Below are positions 1 to 7,854 of a stretch of 20,141 nt of DNA, piece by piece. The stretch spans positions 1 to 20,141 of the forward strand of contig JAJCYF010000011.1 of assembly GCA_029263035.1 (NCBI GenBank), written 5' to 3'. The notes below the pieces were generated by a model. That model was not told the DNA's origin and searched no databases. It worked only from the letters and a program-made list of their open reading frames with translations. How positions within the stretch are numbered: the stretch's first letter is position 1; each line of letters begins with the position of its first letter. This DNA is from Actinomycetes bacterium. Its GTDB lineage: Bacteria; Actinomycetota; CADDZG01; JAHWKV01. The position numbers were made by a program, and so were the translations under genes.

Positions 1-1
1 G

Positions 2-532
2 ACCTTAACCGCCTCGGAGTGTTTCGCTGCTGTCTACAACGAGAATTGCGATCGCGTGCTTGCCTATCTGTTGAGAAGGGCGGCATACGCCGACGCACTG
101 GACGCTGCCGCCGAGACTTGGCTCACCGCGTGGAGGCGTGAATCTGAGCTTCCACCGAATGCTCTCGCCTGGCTACTCGGCATTGCTCGCAAGGTGCTTG
201 CAAATCAGAGGCGTGGATATGAGCGGCGAAGAAACCTGGAGCACAAGCTGAAGTGCCAACCACGGTCCACTCATTTCGAGGAGGCATCCAGCCCCGGAGG
301 TGACCTCGCGCTAGCCGTGCTCGACTTACTGACGCCCATGGATCGAGAAGTTCTTTGCCTGGTTGCATGGGAGGGTTTGAAGCCTTCCGAGGGCGCAGCT
401 GTCATGGGTCGCTCCGCTCGGTGGTTTTCGGTTCGTCTTCACCGAGCGCGCAAGGAGTTCATGAAGCTCCACGCAGAGTTGCAGCTGGCTAGCTCCCCAG
501 CGTTACCCATTGAGAAAGGTAGTGGAAATTGA
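2..532 (+). CDS. ECF-type RNA polymerase sigma factor (5' partial)
   Basis: The reading frame is already open at base 2, so the true start lies before the window. A GTG at 56 is only an internal codon, because the residues before it (FAAVYNENCDRVLAYLLRR) already belong to sigma region 2. Region 2 continues through a D-A-x-D-x-A-A-E-T-W-x-x-A-W-R-R core and a W-L-L-G-I-A-R-K-V-L-A-N segment, as in sigma-70 region 2 of ECF factors. Region 4 is near the C-terminus: L-T-P-M-D-R-E-V-L, then an HTH with G-R-S-A-R-W-F-S-V-R-L-H-R-A-R-K. The role is to direct RNA polymerase to a dedicated promoter set; the regulon cannot be read here. The stop overlaps the next gene's TTG start by four bases, so the two are very likely translated together. 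The visible part is 176 aa, close to a full ECF factor, so little is missing. Confidence 0.85.
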   Translation, partial: TLTASECFAAVYNENCDRVLAYLLRRAAYADALDAAAETWLTAWRRESELPPNALAWLLGIARKVLANQRRGYERRRNLEHKLKCQPRSTHFEEASSPGGDLALAVLDLLTPMDREVLCLVAWEGLKPSEGAAVMGRSARWFSVRLHRARKEFMKLHAELQLASSPALPIEKGSGN

Positions 533-1560
533 TCGACACAAACGCTTTGGAAGCCCTCGAAGCCGCCAATCCGTATCCCCAGAGCCAGGTTGACGGCTGG
601 AGCGCGAGCCGAGAAGGACAGCACTTGCTCTCGTGCACGTTGATGGAGGTAAGGAACTCGCATCGTGCCAGCCTTTCGCGAGGGTTCAGAGCCGCCTGGG
701 CAGTGCCAGGTCTGGCATTGGTGGCGGTGATCGTAATGGTTGCGCGGCCCATGGTGAGCGACAGGCCAGCTAAAGACGAAGGGTTTGAAGCGACGAATCT
801 CGAAGCCCTGGCTCGGATGGCTGCGATTCAAGATGAACCATCGGCTGGGGCGGCGCACCATTGGAAGACAGCGGAGAGCGCGGTGGTCAGTTTTGCTGGT
901 CCCGCCAGCTTCGAGTATCTGAGCACGATAAAGGTCGAACGCTGGATCGAACCTGACGCATCGGGCCGCACAGTATCCGGACCGGCGGAGATCAGTTTCC
1001 CGACGCCCGAAGACGAAGCCGCCTGGGAGGCAGCGGGCAGCCCGGAACTGGGACTCGCCCCATCCACAAAAGAGTATGCGCCCGGGGAGCTCACGTACGA
1101 GGACTATAGCGACCTGCCGGTCGATGATGATCTACTGTTTCAGGCCGTTGAGGAGCGAGCGAGTACTGCGGGCCCGAGCGTGGAGGCCGAGATGTTCATC
1201 GTTATAGGTGACCTGTTGCGTGCCGGCACGTTGCCTCCGGAGCTGCGGGCAAGCCTGTTCAGGGCATCTGCCCGAATCCCGGGCATTGAGGTGAAGGATG
1301 CCGTGGTGGACTCGCAAGGAAGGCCGGCGGTAGCCGTCAGCCTCACTTTCGACGACGACAACGGGAGCATGCTCAAAACGGAGAGAATGTTCGATTCACA
1401 GACCACTCGGATGCTGCAGGAGACAACGACCGTGGTAGGGAAAACGGCATTCGAGATCCCCTCCCCACCGCCAGGATTTCCGGCCTCTGCCCGGCCGCCC
1501 ATGCCGCCTACGCTGCGTACGCCGGTTGGGACGATGCTCGAAAGGGTCGTGTACCTCTAA
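529..1560 (+). CDS. Membrane-anchored CU044_5270-like partner of the ECF sigma factor
   Basis: This 343-aa protein starts at TTG 529 inside the stop of the sigma gene (TTGA overlap), with a purine-rich AGAAAGG about nine bases upstream. Residues 1-50 are a short cytoplasmic part beginning with an E-A-A-N-P motif. A single hydrophobic helix spans roughly residues 55-73. The rest is an acidic extracytoplasmic domain. Its late segment (L-P-P-E-L-R-A-S-L-F-R-A-S-A-R-I-P-G-I, then S-Q-G-R-P-A-V-A-V) resembles what I know of the actinobacterial CU044_5270 family, which is commonly encoded next to ECF sigma factors. By position and topology it is a candidate anti-sigma or sensor protein, but I see no zinc-binding anti-sigma HxxxCxxC motif, so that role is inference. 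The family assignment is from memory of its motif pattern, not from a search. Confidence 0.7.
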   Translation: MIDTNALEALEAANPYPQSQVDGWSASREGQHLLSCTLMEVRNSHRASLSRGFRAAWAVPGLALVAVIVMVARPMVSDRPAKDEGFEATNLEALARMAAIQDEPSAGAAHHWKTAESAVVSFAGPASFEYLSTIKVERWIEPDASGRTVSGPAEISFPTPEDEAAWEAAGSPELGLAPSTKEYAPGELTYEDYSDLPVDDDLLFQAVEERASTAGPSVEAEMFIVIGDLLRAGTLPPELRASLFRASARIPGIEVKDAVVDSQGRPAVAVSLTFDDDNGSMLKTERMFDSQTTRMLQETTTVVGKTAFEIPSPPPGFPASARPPMPPTLRTPVGTMLERVVYL

Positions 1561-1670
1561 CGAAGTGCCGGGCTCGTATTTGGTGCTGCCCCATTCCAAG
1601 GCGATGTTTGACCGATGATGGCAGCAGGATGAAGCGCCTCTTTCCGGCGCCCGCTGGGTACCATGGGGAC

Positions 1671-2249
1671 ATGGTTGCCGGGCGAGGGGCTCAGTGGGTC
1701 AGGGTTGCTGCAATCGTCTGGGCTGCCCTTTTCGCCGCCGGTTGTGGTGATTCCGACGAGGTGATCGAGGCCGATCCGGGGCTGATCGACTCCGACGTGG
1801 GCGGCGCCGGCAGTGAGGCCCGGGTCGACGAAATCCTTTCCGGCCTTCAGACTGCCGAACGACCGGAAGGTACCGTCATCACCCTTTCCGAGAACATCCT
1901 CTTCGAGTTCGGGAGCGCGGATCTGAAGCCGGAAGCCCCGGCCCAGCTGGACCAGATCTCCGAGGTGCTGAGGTTCTACGGGGAGGCTCCGGTTGCGATT
2001 CGCGGCTACTCGGACTCGGTGGGCTCCGAGGAGTCCAACCTGGACATCGCAAGGCGAAGGGCGGATTCGGTGAAGTCCTACCTCACGGGAGGCCCGGCGA
2101 TCGACCCCGGAAGGCTCTCCGCAGTCGGGCTGGGGGAGCAGGACCCGGTCGCACCGAACGAGAACCCCGACGGCTCGGACAACCCGGAGGGCCGGGAGCA
2201 GAACCGCCGGGTCGAGATAGTCCTCGAAGGCGTAACCGCCCAGCCTTGA
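1671..2249 (+). CDS. OmpA-domain (peptidoglycan-binding) lipoprotein
   Basis: The 192-aa product has a signal peptide with a lipobox (L-F-A-A-G-C, lipidated Cys at residue 25), then an acidic linker. A C-terminal OmpA/MotB-like domain begins near L-F-E-F-G-S-A-D-L. It contains G-Y-S-D-S-V-G, a downstream N-L-D-I-A-R-R-R-A and the closing E-Q-N-R-R-V-E-I, which carry the conserved Asp and Arg that bind meso-diaminopimelate in this family. It should sit on the outer face of the membrane and hold the peptidoglycan. I chose ATG 1671 because it gives a signal peptide of normal length. In-frame upstream starts at TTG 1608 and ATG 1629 would add 21 or 14 residues, and neither has a good ribosome binding site. 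The gene stands alone between the sigma operon and the glycosidase-like gene. Confidence 0.8.
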   Translation: MVAGRGAQWVRVAAIVWAALFAAGCGDSDEVIEADPGLIDSDVGGAGSEARVDEILSGLQTAERPEGTVITLSENILFEFGSADLKPEAPAQLDQISEVLRFYGEAPVAIRGYSDSVGSEESNLDIARRRADSVKSYLTGGPAIDPGRLSAVGLGEQDPVAPNENPDGSDNPEGREQNRRVEIVLEGVTAQP

Positions 2250-2357
2250 CCCCCCGCCGGGCCGGTCCAGGGTGTCCCAGGTCGAATACGGGGTAGAAAC
2301 CAATAGCGTTTCGATCTCTTCCCGATTGACCCGGAGGGAGCTATTGAGGACGAATCG

Positions 2358-4646
2358 ATGAAGGGCTGGCGGTCGTTTCTGGTGCGGCGGGTCCTCGCCC
2401 GGTTGCGCGTCGGCGAGGACATCCTGCGTCACCTGTCGACGTTTCAGCGTCTGGGGGAGAGCCTCGAGGCCACACCTCCCGGCGAGATGGTTCCGGTCGG
2501 CATGCGTACGGTCCTGCGCGCCGTCCGGACCCGCGGAGCGGTGCAGATCCGCCCCGGCTGGGTGTGGCCCTACTGGCTTGAGCGGCAGATCGACCCCGCT
2601 TCGCCCGCCTTCATTCCTCGCGGCCACCTGCCGTTCATGACCAACCTGACGAACCGGAACTGGACGATGGTGGGGGCGGCCGACTCGGAGTGGGAAGGCA
2701 TCGTCGACCCCCGGGGATTGTTCACCGCCTGGTTCGACGGATGGTCCCTCGACTGGTGGGTGGGAACCCCCGACGGCTGGCGCTTTCCCAGCCGCGAAGA
2801 CTCGGTCTCGCAGGGGCTGGTCGACGATATGCCGGTGGTCAGAACGGTCATGCCGGTCGGCAGCGGCCGGGTCGAGCAGTTCGTGTACTGCCCCCAGACC
2901 AGCGACACCGCAGTCGTCGCGGTCCGCAACCGGACCGGCGAAGCGGTGGACGTCGCCCTGGCGGTGAGGCCCTACAATCCCGAAGGGCTGGCGGTCATCG
3001 AATCTCTGGCCCTGTCGGACTCCACGGTCCTTCTCGACGGCCGTCCCGCGCTGTTCCTTCCGGGTACGCCCGAGCGAACGGTTGTCTCCACGTTTCGTCA
3101 GAGTGATTCCGCCGAAGGGGTGGCTTCCGGGCTCGACGAGCGACCCCCCACGAACCTGATCCGGGACCGATCAGGGATGATCCAGGCGGCTTTTGTCTAC
3201 TCGCTGGCGCCCGGCGAAGAGGTGCGGTGCGCCGTTCCGCTTCCCCACGAACGCCGGCACGAAGGGCGGCGTCGCCTGCCGAAACATCTCAAGACGCAGA
3301 TACCCGCCGATTCCCCGGCCGAGGTCGCTGCGGGTTGGAAGAGGAGCCTGTCGGAGGGGATGCAGGTATCTGTTCCGGACGACCGGTTGCAGAGTGCGGT
3401 CGACGCCAACCGGGCCTACATGAAGCTGTTCTTCGACGGGGACAGCATCACCCCCGGGCCGTATACCTACCACCGGTTCTGGTTTCGCGATGCCGCGTAC
3501 CAGCTGGCCGCGATGGCGCGCTGGGGATTCGCCGAGGAGGCGGCTTCGGTGCTTCGCAGCTTCGGACACCGCCAGCAGCGGGACGGATTTTTCTACAGCC
3601 AGTGGCGGGAGTGGGACTCCAACGGAGCCGCCCTGTGGACCATCGCGGAGTACTACCGGCTCACCGGGGACCGGGACATCATCGTGTTGTTGAGGCCCTT
3701 CATCATCAAGGGGTCCCGGTGGATCGTGGAGATGTGTGACGAGCCGAACGACGACCCCGCGGTCCGGGGCCTGTTTCCCCCCGGCGTCTCGGCGGAGCAC
3801 CTGGGGCCGTTCGACTACTACTACTGGGACGACTTTTGGGGTTGGAAGGGCCTGGTCGACGCCGCCTTCCTTTTGCGCGAGCTAGGGGAGCACGAGCACG
3901 CCGAGTTCGCCGAGGCCGGGGCCCGGCGGCTGGGCGGCTCCATCTCGTCGTCGCTGAAGCTCGCCGCTGAACGGCTGGGCGAAGCCGCGATCCCCGCGGG
4001 GCCGACCCGGGGCTTCGACGCTGCCATGGTCGGTTCGCTGGCCGCTTGCTACCCTCTCAACCTCCTCGATGCATCCGACCCCCGGATAAGCCGCACGGCG
4101 GACCTGATCCGTGAACGATTCTGCATCGGCGATGCATTCTTCCAGCAGATCTCGCACACCGGGCTGGGGACCTATCTGACCCTTCAGCTTGCCTTCGTGG
4201 AGCTGGAATCCAACGACCCCCGGGCGTGGCAAAGGCTGCGGTGGCTGCTGGATTCAGCAACGCCCACCTTCACCTGGCCCGAGGCCATCCACCCGCTCCT
4301 CGGCGGCGGTTGTATGGGCGACGGGCACCACGGCTGGGCGGCCGCCGACTTCCTGTCTTTCGTGCGCAACATGCTGGTCCGAGAATCTGCCGGACAGGAG
4401 CTTGCAATCCTGAGCGTTCTCCCCGAGGAGTGGAAAGGCCGCGACATAAAGGTCGATAACGCTCCAACCCAATTCGGAACCCTCAGCTATTCGTTGAGCT
4501 GGCACGAGGGCCGGGCGGTGCTCGAGTGGGAAAAGTCGTCTGAGGCGGTTGCCCTTACGGCACCCTCGCTTTCGGGCTCCTGGCGTACTCACGAGATGGC
4601 GGGGTCGATGAACTTCGACACCGCCAAGGCCGGGGTCAGGGCTTAG
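2358..4646 (+). CDS. Six-hairpin (alpha/alpha-barrel) glycosidase-like protein, specificity unknown
   Basis: This is a 762-aa protein without signal peptide or membrane segment, so it is probably cytosolic. Residues about 35-300 are a Trp-rich, beta-rich domain of the kind that precedes the catalytic barrel in GH15/GH65-like and debranching-type enzymes. Residues about 335-680 show the alternating aromatic helices of an (alpha/alpha)6 barrel: Y-H-R-F-W-F-R-D-A-A-Y (371-381), then N-G-A-A-L-W-T-I-A-E-Y-Y-R-L-T-G-D (422-438), D-Y-Y-Y-W-D-D-F-W-G-W-K-G (486-498) and W-P-E-A-I-H-P (640-646). D378, E418 and E642 are candidate catalytic acids. I cannot name the substrate; alpha-glucan or a small glucoside are both possible. 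ATG 2358 lies behind GGAGGGAG and GAGG stretches. The 3' end overlaps the convergent glycosyltransferase gene by 11 bases. Confidence 0.65.
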   Translation: MKGWRSFLVRRVLARLRVGEDILRHLSTFQRLGESLEATPPGEMVPVGMRTVLRAVRTRGAVQIRPGWVWPYWLERQIDPASPAFIPRGHLPFMTNLTNRNWTMVGAADSEWEGIVDPRGLFTAWFDGWSLDWWVGTPDGWRFPSREDSVSQGLVDDMPVVRTVMPVGSGRVEQFVYCPQTSDTAVVAVRNRTGEAVDVALAVRPYNPEGLAVIESLALSDSTVLLDGRPALFLPGTPERTVVSTFRQSDSAEGVASGLDERPPTNLIRDRSGMIQAAFVYSLAPGEEVRCAVPLPHERRHEGRRRLPKHLKTQIPADSPAEVAAGWKRSLSEGMQVSVPDDRLQSAVDANRAYMKLFFDGDSITPGPYTYHRFWFRDAAYQLAAMARWGFAEEAASVLRSFGHRQQRDGFFYSQWREWDSNGAALWTIAEYYRLTGDRDIIVLLRPFIIKGSRWIVEMCDEPNDDPAVRGLFPPGVSAEHLGPFDYYYWDDFWGWKGLVDAAFLLRELGEHEHAEFAEAGARRLGGSISSSLKLAAERLGEAAIPAGPTRGFDAAMVGSLAACYPLNLLDASDPRISRTADLIRERFCIGDAFFQQISHTGLGTYLTLQLAFVELESNDPRAWQRLRWLLDSATPTFTWPEAIHPLLGGGCMGDGHHGWAAADFLSFVRNMLVRESAGQELAILSVLPEEWKGRDIKVDNAPTQFGTLSYSLSWHEGRAVLEWEKSSEAVALTAPSLSGSWRTHEMAGSMNFDTAKAGVRA

Positions 4647-5334
4647 GGGTTGCTCCCAGGAGCCGCCGCAGATCGCGGGCCTTTCGGTTCTGCCGGTGGC
4701 GAACCCGGTACGCAAGGTACTCCCAGATGGCCACCGACAGCATGGCGACCTTTCGGAGAAACCCCTCGACCGGGTTCGAGAACTTCTTCTCCTTGGTCAG
4801 GTGCCAAAGACCCGGGCAGACAAAGGTCACCCTCCGGCCGCCGATCTCGCCGCACCTCGAGTTGAGCGCAGCCTCGATCTTGTAGCCCTGCCTGTCCTCA
4901 GGATCCAGGGACTCGAACAACTCTCGCTTAAGGGCCCGCTCGCCGGTCAGAATCGGGAGGAATCGGAGAAAGATGCGGTTCAGGAACGGCCCCCGGTCGA
5001 ACAGTCCGCAGGTCATGACCGCGGTCCCGTCGAGGACCGGCTTCACCAGCCGGTCAAGGTGGTCGACTTTGAGGCCGAGCAGGTCCGCATCCAGGAAAAG
5101 CAGGGTCTCCGCATCGGCCGCCGCCGCGCCGGCCGCCATCGCCTCGCCCTTGCCCAGGACGGTTGAGGTAAGGACCCGGGCGCCGGCCCCGGCTGCTTCG
5201 GCGGCGGTTTCGTCGGTCGAGAGGTTGTCGACGACGATCACTTCGTCCACGTAGTCGCACTGCGTGGCGATCCGGGCGACATCGCCTACGGTCTGCGCCT
5301 CGTTATGGGCGGGAACGATGGCCGCGACCTTCAT
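4636..5334 (-). CDS. Family 2-type glycosyltransferase (GT-A fold)
   Basis: The 232-aa protein begins V-A-A-I-V-P-A-H-N-E, the usual N-terminus of GT2 enzymes. It then has E-V-I-V-V-D-N (nucleotide-binding Asp at 36), the S-T-D-E-T loop, G-K-G-E-A-M (61-66) and the metal-binding D-A-D at 82-84. The G-K-G-E and D-A-D spacing recalls polyprenyl-phosphate sugar transferases and glucosyl-3-phosphoglycerate synthases. The family usually needs a nucleotide-sugar donor and Mg2+/Mn2+. Residues about 195-212 form one amphipathic or hydrophobic helix before a basic tail (R-H-R-Q-N-R-K-A-R), which may dock the protein on the membrane. The acceptor is unknown. It is co-directional with the permease gene 111 bases upstream and convergent with the glycosidase-like gene, with an 11-base 3' overlap. 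ATG 5334 is preceded by GGCAGG. Confidence 0.8.
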   Translation of the reverse strand: MKVAAIVPAHNEAQTVGDVARIATQCDYVDEVIVVDNLSTDETAAEAAGAGARVLTSTVLGKGEAMAAGAAAADAETLLFLDADLLGLKVDHLDRLVKPVLDGTAVMTCGLFDRGPFLNRIFLRFLPILTGERALKRELFESLDPEDRQGYKIEAALNSRCGEIGGRRVTFVCPGLWHLTKEKKFSNPVEGFLRKVAMLSVAIWEYLAYRVRHRQNRKARDLRRLLGATPKP

Positions 5335-5445
5335 GGCCTGCCGTGCTCGAAGGTTTCGTGCCGTCCATCCACGGTGAGGCTCTACCCACTTAACTTCCCG
5401 GCTACCCCGAAATCTCCCCGAAGCGGCAGTTCGGCAGCCGGGCGC

Positions 5446-7791
5446 CTAGGTGACCCGCTCGGCCTTATCCGCCGCGTGCTTGCGGGACTGGTGTACCCGC
5501 AGGGGGACGTCGATGACTATCACCTCGTCCTCGAACAGCAGCGAGGTCTTGATGAAGAAGGCCGTCTGGGTGTGCAGGGCGTTTTGCCACCACCTGGGGA
5601 CCACGAACTCGGGGATTACCACGCCCACCGCATCGCCCGGGGAGGTTCTGAGCTGTCTCAGCTCCCGCTTCAGCGGGTCCATGAGGTCGCGGTAGGGGGC
5701 ATCGACCACCTCCAGGGAGACGTCAATCCCCAGCCGGCCCCACTCCGCGGTGAGTTTGGCGGCGTCGCCCGGCTCGGTCTGGATCGACAGCGCCTTCAGC
5801 TCCGACGGGTTCAGCGACCGGGCGTACTGGATCGCCCGGATGGTGGCCCGGTTGATCGACGACACCACCACTACCAGCGCCAGGCGGGTGGGAGCCTGCA
5901 GCCGCCGGGGCTCGGGATCACGCTCGGGGCTGTAGGGAATGCCGATCAAAACGGTGCCGCTCTCGTAGAGGAACGCCCGCTTCAGCTTCAACATGTCCCG
6001 GTTCTTGAACAGCTGGCCGAACCAGGACTTGTAGTGCGGGTCCGGGAAGATCACAGTCACCGGGTCATTGGACTGCGGGTCCATGGACCGAACCAGGTTG
6101 AGCATGTCGTGGGTGCTTCCGCCGACTTCTTCGATTGGGGTGTCGACCCCCATGTTCTCCCACCGGTTTCTGAGGTCGACGAGCCTCTGCTCGGAACACC
6201 GCCACGCCACCGCCCTCAACTCCCGAGGGGCGATCGCCCGGGCGATCGCCAGCGCCTTGGTGGCACCGCGGAAGCGGGAAACAACCAGGACGACCTTCTC
6301 GCTTCGTACGTCGGGGAGCCCGCCGTCGAACGCCAGCTCCCCCTGCACGTGCTTGTAGTGCTTGTTGACCTTGGAAAGGATTACCGCCAGGACCGGGATC
6401 AGCAGGATGATCTGCCAGGCGCCGCCCCTGAAGTGCGGGACCTCGCCCTCGTGAAGCGGGGTGAAGAATTTGGTGATCGACACGATGATCAGGACGATGA
6501 ACGTCGTGGTGGCTCCGATTCCGCTGATCACCGCCTTGCGCTTCCATTGTTTGTCCACCGGCTTGCCCGATGACTCGGCGTTGCGTTTGGCCCTCATCGT
6601 GTAAACGACCATGCCGGCCTGGGAGAGGGTAAAGCTGGTGAACACCCCGACCACGTAGAGCGGGACGATTTGGTGGACATCGGCTTCGTAGTTGATGAGG
6701 ATCCCGGCGGCGGCGGCGGTCAGGATCAGGATGCCGTTGGAGAACGCCAGCCGGTCGCCGCGCTGCCCGAGCCCCCGGGGCAGGTACCGGTCCTTGGACA
6801 GGATCGAGGCCAGGCGGGGAAAGTCGGCGTAGGCGGTGTTGGCGGCCAGGAACAGGATCAGCGCGGTGAACGCCTGGACGACGTAGAAGAACCAGCTGGT
6901 CTGGCCGAACACCGCCCCGGCAATCTGGGAGGTGACGGTTCTTCCCTCCTCGATCAGGTGGGCATCGACTCCGACCGCCTTGGAGAGGAAGGTGATGCCG
7001 GTGAACAAAAATCCGAGCAGCAATCCGAGGATCAACAGGGTCTGCGAAGCGTTCTTGGACTCGGGAGGCTTGAATGCAGGAACCCCGTCCGAGATCGCCT
7101 CGATACCCGTGAGAGCCGTGGACCCGGAGGCAAAGGCCCGCAGAATCATGAACATCGTGACCGCCTGGGTCGCCTCGAGGCTCGACGCGGGGAGCTGGTC
7201 CAGCGTCCCATTGTTCGCCTTGTAGACGCCTACCAGGATCACGGTGATCATCGAAAGCAAAAAGCCGTAGGTGGGGATGGCGAACAGGCCCCCGGACTCT
7301 TTGGTCCCCCTTAAATTCAACCCGGCGATCACCGCGACCGCCCCCAGCGCAATCGCCACCCGGTGATCGCCCACCGCCGCCAGGGCCGCCCCGGCGGCGG
7401 CGACACCGGCGGCGACGCTGACCGAGACCGTGAGCACGTAGTCGATCAAGAGTGCGGCGGCGGCGATCAGCCCGGGCGGGGCGCCGAGATTGTCGTGGGC
7501 CACCCGGTAGGCGCCGCCGCCCTGGGGGTACGCCTGTACCGTCTGGCGGTACGAGAAGATCACCACCGCCATCACCACGACCACCGCCAGGGCGACCGGG
7601 GTCGAGAAGGTGAGCGCCGCCAACCCGCCCGCCGCGAGCACCAGCAAGATCTCATCGGTGGCGTCCGCGGTTGAGGACAGTGCGTCGGATGAGAAGACCG
7701 TCAAAGCGATTCGCTTTGGAAGACGATGGGAGAGTTCGTCGTGGGTTGAGAGGGGCGGACCGACCAGCAGCCGCTTGAAGAATCTATTCAC
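5446..7791 (-). CDS. KimA-like APC-superfamily potassium (or amino-acid) permease with tandem C-terminal domains
   Basis: The 781-aa protein matches the pattern of Bacillus KimA (YdaO), a K+/H+ symporter of the APC superfamily. Shared segments are S-S-D-A-L-S-S (34-40), S-Y-R-Q (80-83), A-Y-P-Q-G-G-G-A-Y (87-95), N-L-R-G (159-162), A-L-T-G-I-E-A-I-S (226-234) and R-G-D-R-L-A-F-S-N-G (344-353). About 12 transmembrane helices run from residue 28 to 475. The cytoplasmic tail holds two similar domains, about 497-620 and 635-765. Each begins with a beta strand rich in Val and carries an R-A-I-A-P-R-E-L-R-A or R-S-L-N-P-S-E-L-K-A helix turn, then a late V-I-x-P-D/E segment. As I recall, KimA has one such domain. 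The start is GTG 7791, since the hydrophilic N-terminus before helix 1 matches KimA. It is divergent from the two TrkA-type genes. K+ as substrate is inferred from similarity and neighbours; older annotation would say amino acid permease. Confidence 0.8.
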   Translation of the reverse strand: MNRFFKRLLVGPPLSTHDELSHRLPKRIALTVFSSDALSSTADATDEILLVLAAGGLAALTFSTPVALAVVVVMAVVIFSYRQTVQAYPQGGGAYRVAHDNLGAPPGLIAAAALLIDYVLTVSVSVAAGVAAAGAALAAVGDHRVAIALGAVAVIAGLNLRGTKESGGLFAIPTYGFLLSMITVILVGVYKANNGTLDQLPASSLEATQAVTMFMILRAFASGSTALTGIEAISDGVPAFKPPESKNASQTLLILGLLLGFLFTGITFLSKAVGVDAHLIEEGRTVTSQIAGAVFGQTSWFFYVVQAFTALILFLAANTAYADFPRLASILSKDRYLPRGLGQRGDRLAFSNGILILTAAAAGILINYEADVHQIVPLYVVGVFTSFTLSQAGMVVYTMRAKRNAESSGKPVDKQWKRKAVISGIGATTTFIVLIIVSITKFFTPLHEGEVPHFRGGAWQIILLIPVLAVILSKVNKHYKHVQGELAFDGGLPDVRSEKVVLVVSRFRGATKALAIARAIAPRELRAVAWRCSEQRLVDLRNRWENMGVDTPIEEVGGSTHDMLNLVRSMDPQSNDPVTVIFPDPHYKSWFGQLFKNRDMLKLKRAFLYESGTVLIGIPYSPERDPEPRRLQAPTRLALVVVVSSINRATIRAIQYARSLNPSELKALSIQTEPGDAAKLTAEWGRLGIDVSLEVVDAPYRDLMDPLKRELRQLRTSPGDAVGVVIPEFVVPRWWQNALHTQTAFFIKTSLLFEDEVIVIDVPLRVHQSRKHAADKAERVT

Positions 7792-7854
7792 TTCCGGGAA
7801 TCTTACGACTGCAGGTTAGAGTCGGTGCGACGTTCGTCAGTTAAGGACTGAGAT
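7792..7854. promoter_or_regulatory. Divergent intergenic region of the potassium locus
   Basis: These 63 bases separate the GTG of the permease gene (minus strand) from the ATG of the first TrkA-type gene (plus strand), so promoters for both must lie here or just inside the genes. The only element I can point to firmly is AAGGA at 7843-7847, seven bases before ATG 7855. A TAGAGT at 7817-7822 could be a -10 box, but no convincing -35 goes with it. The space is too short for a ydaO-type cyclic-di-AMP riboswitch. Confidence 0.4.

Noticed and set aside
1557..2627. 356-codon minus-strand frame across the OmpA-type gene
   Set aside because: No domain is recognisable and it opposes two well-supported genes; a high-GC mirror frame.
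5397..5442. CCCGGCT...AGCCGGG inverted repeat between permease and glycosyltransferase genes
   Set aside because: Seven-base arms with a loop above 30 bases and no T-tract; too weak to call a terminator.
5305..6573. 422-codon plus-strand frame across the permease gene
   Set aside because: Antisense to the KimA-like gene; Gly/Arg/His-rich with no motif. The same holds for 6670-7314.
7792..7854. Cyclic-di-AMP (ydaO-type) riboswitch before the KimA-like gene
   Set aside because: The 63-base gap is shared by two divergent genes and is too short for the riboswitch fold; no conserved elements were seen.
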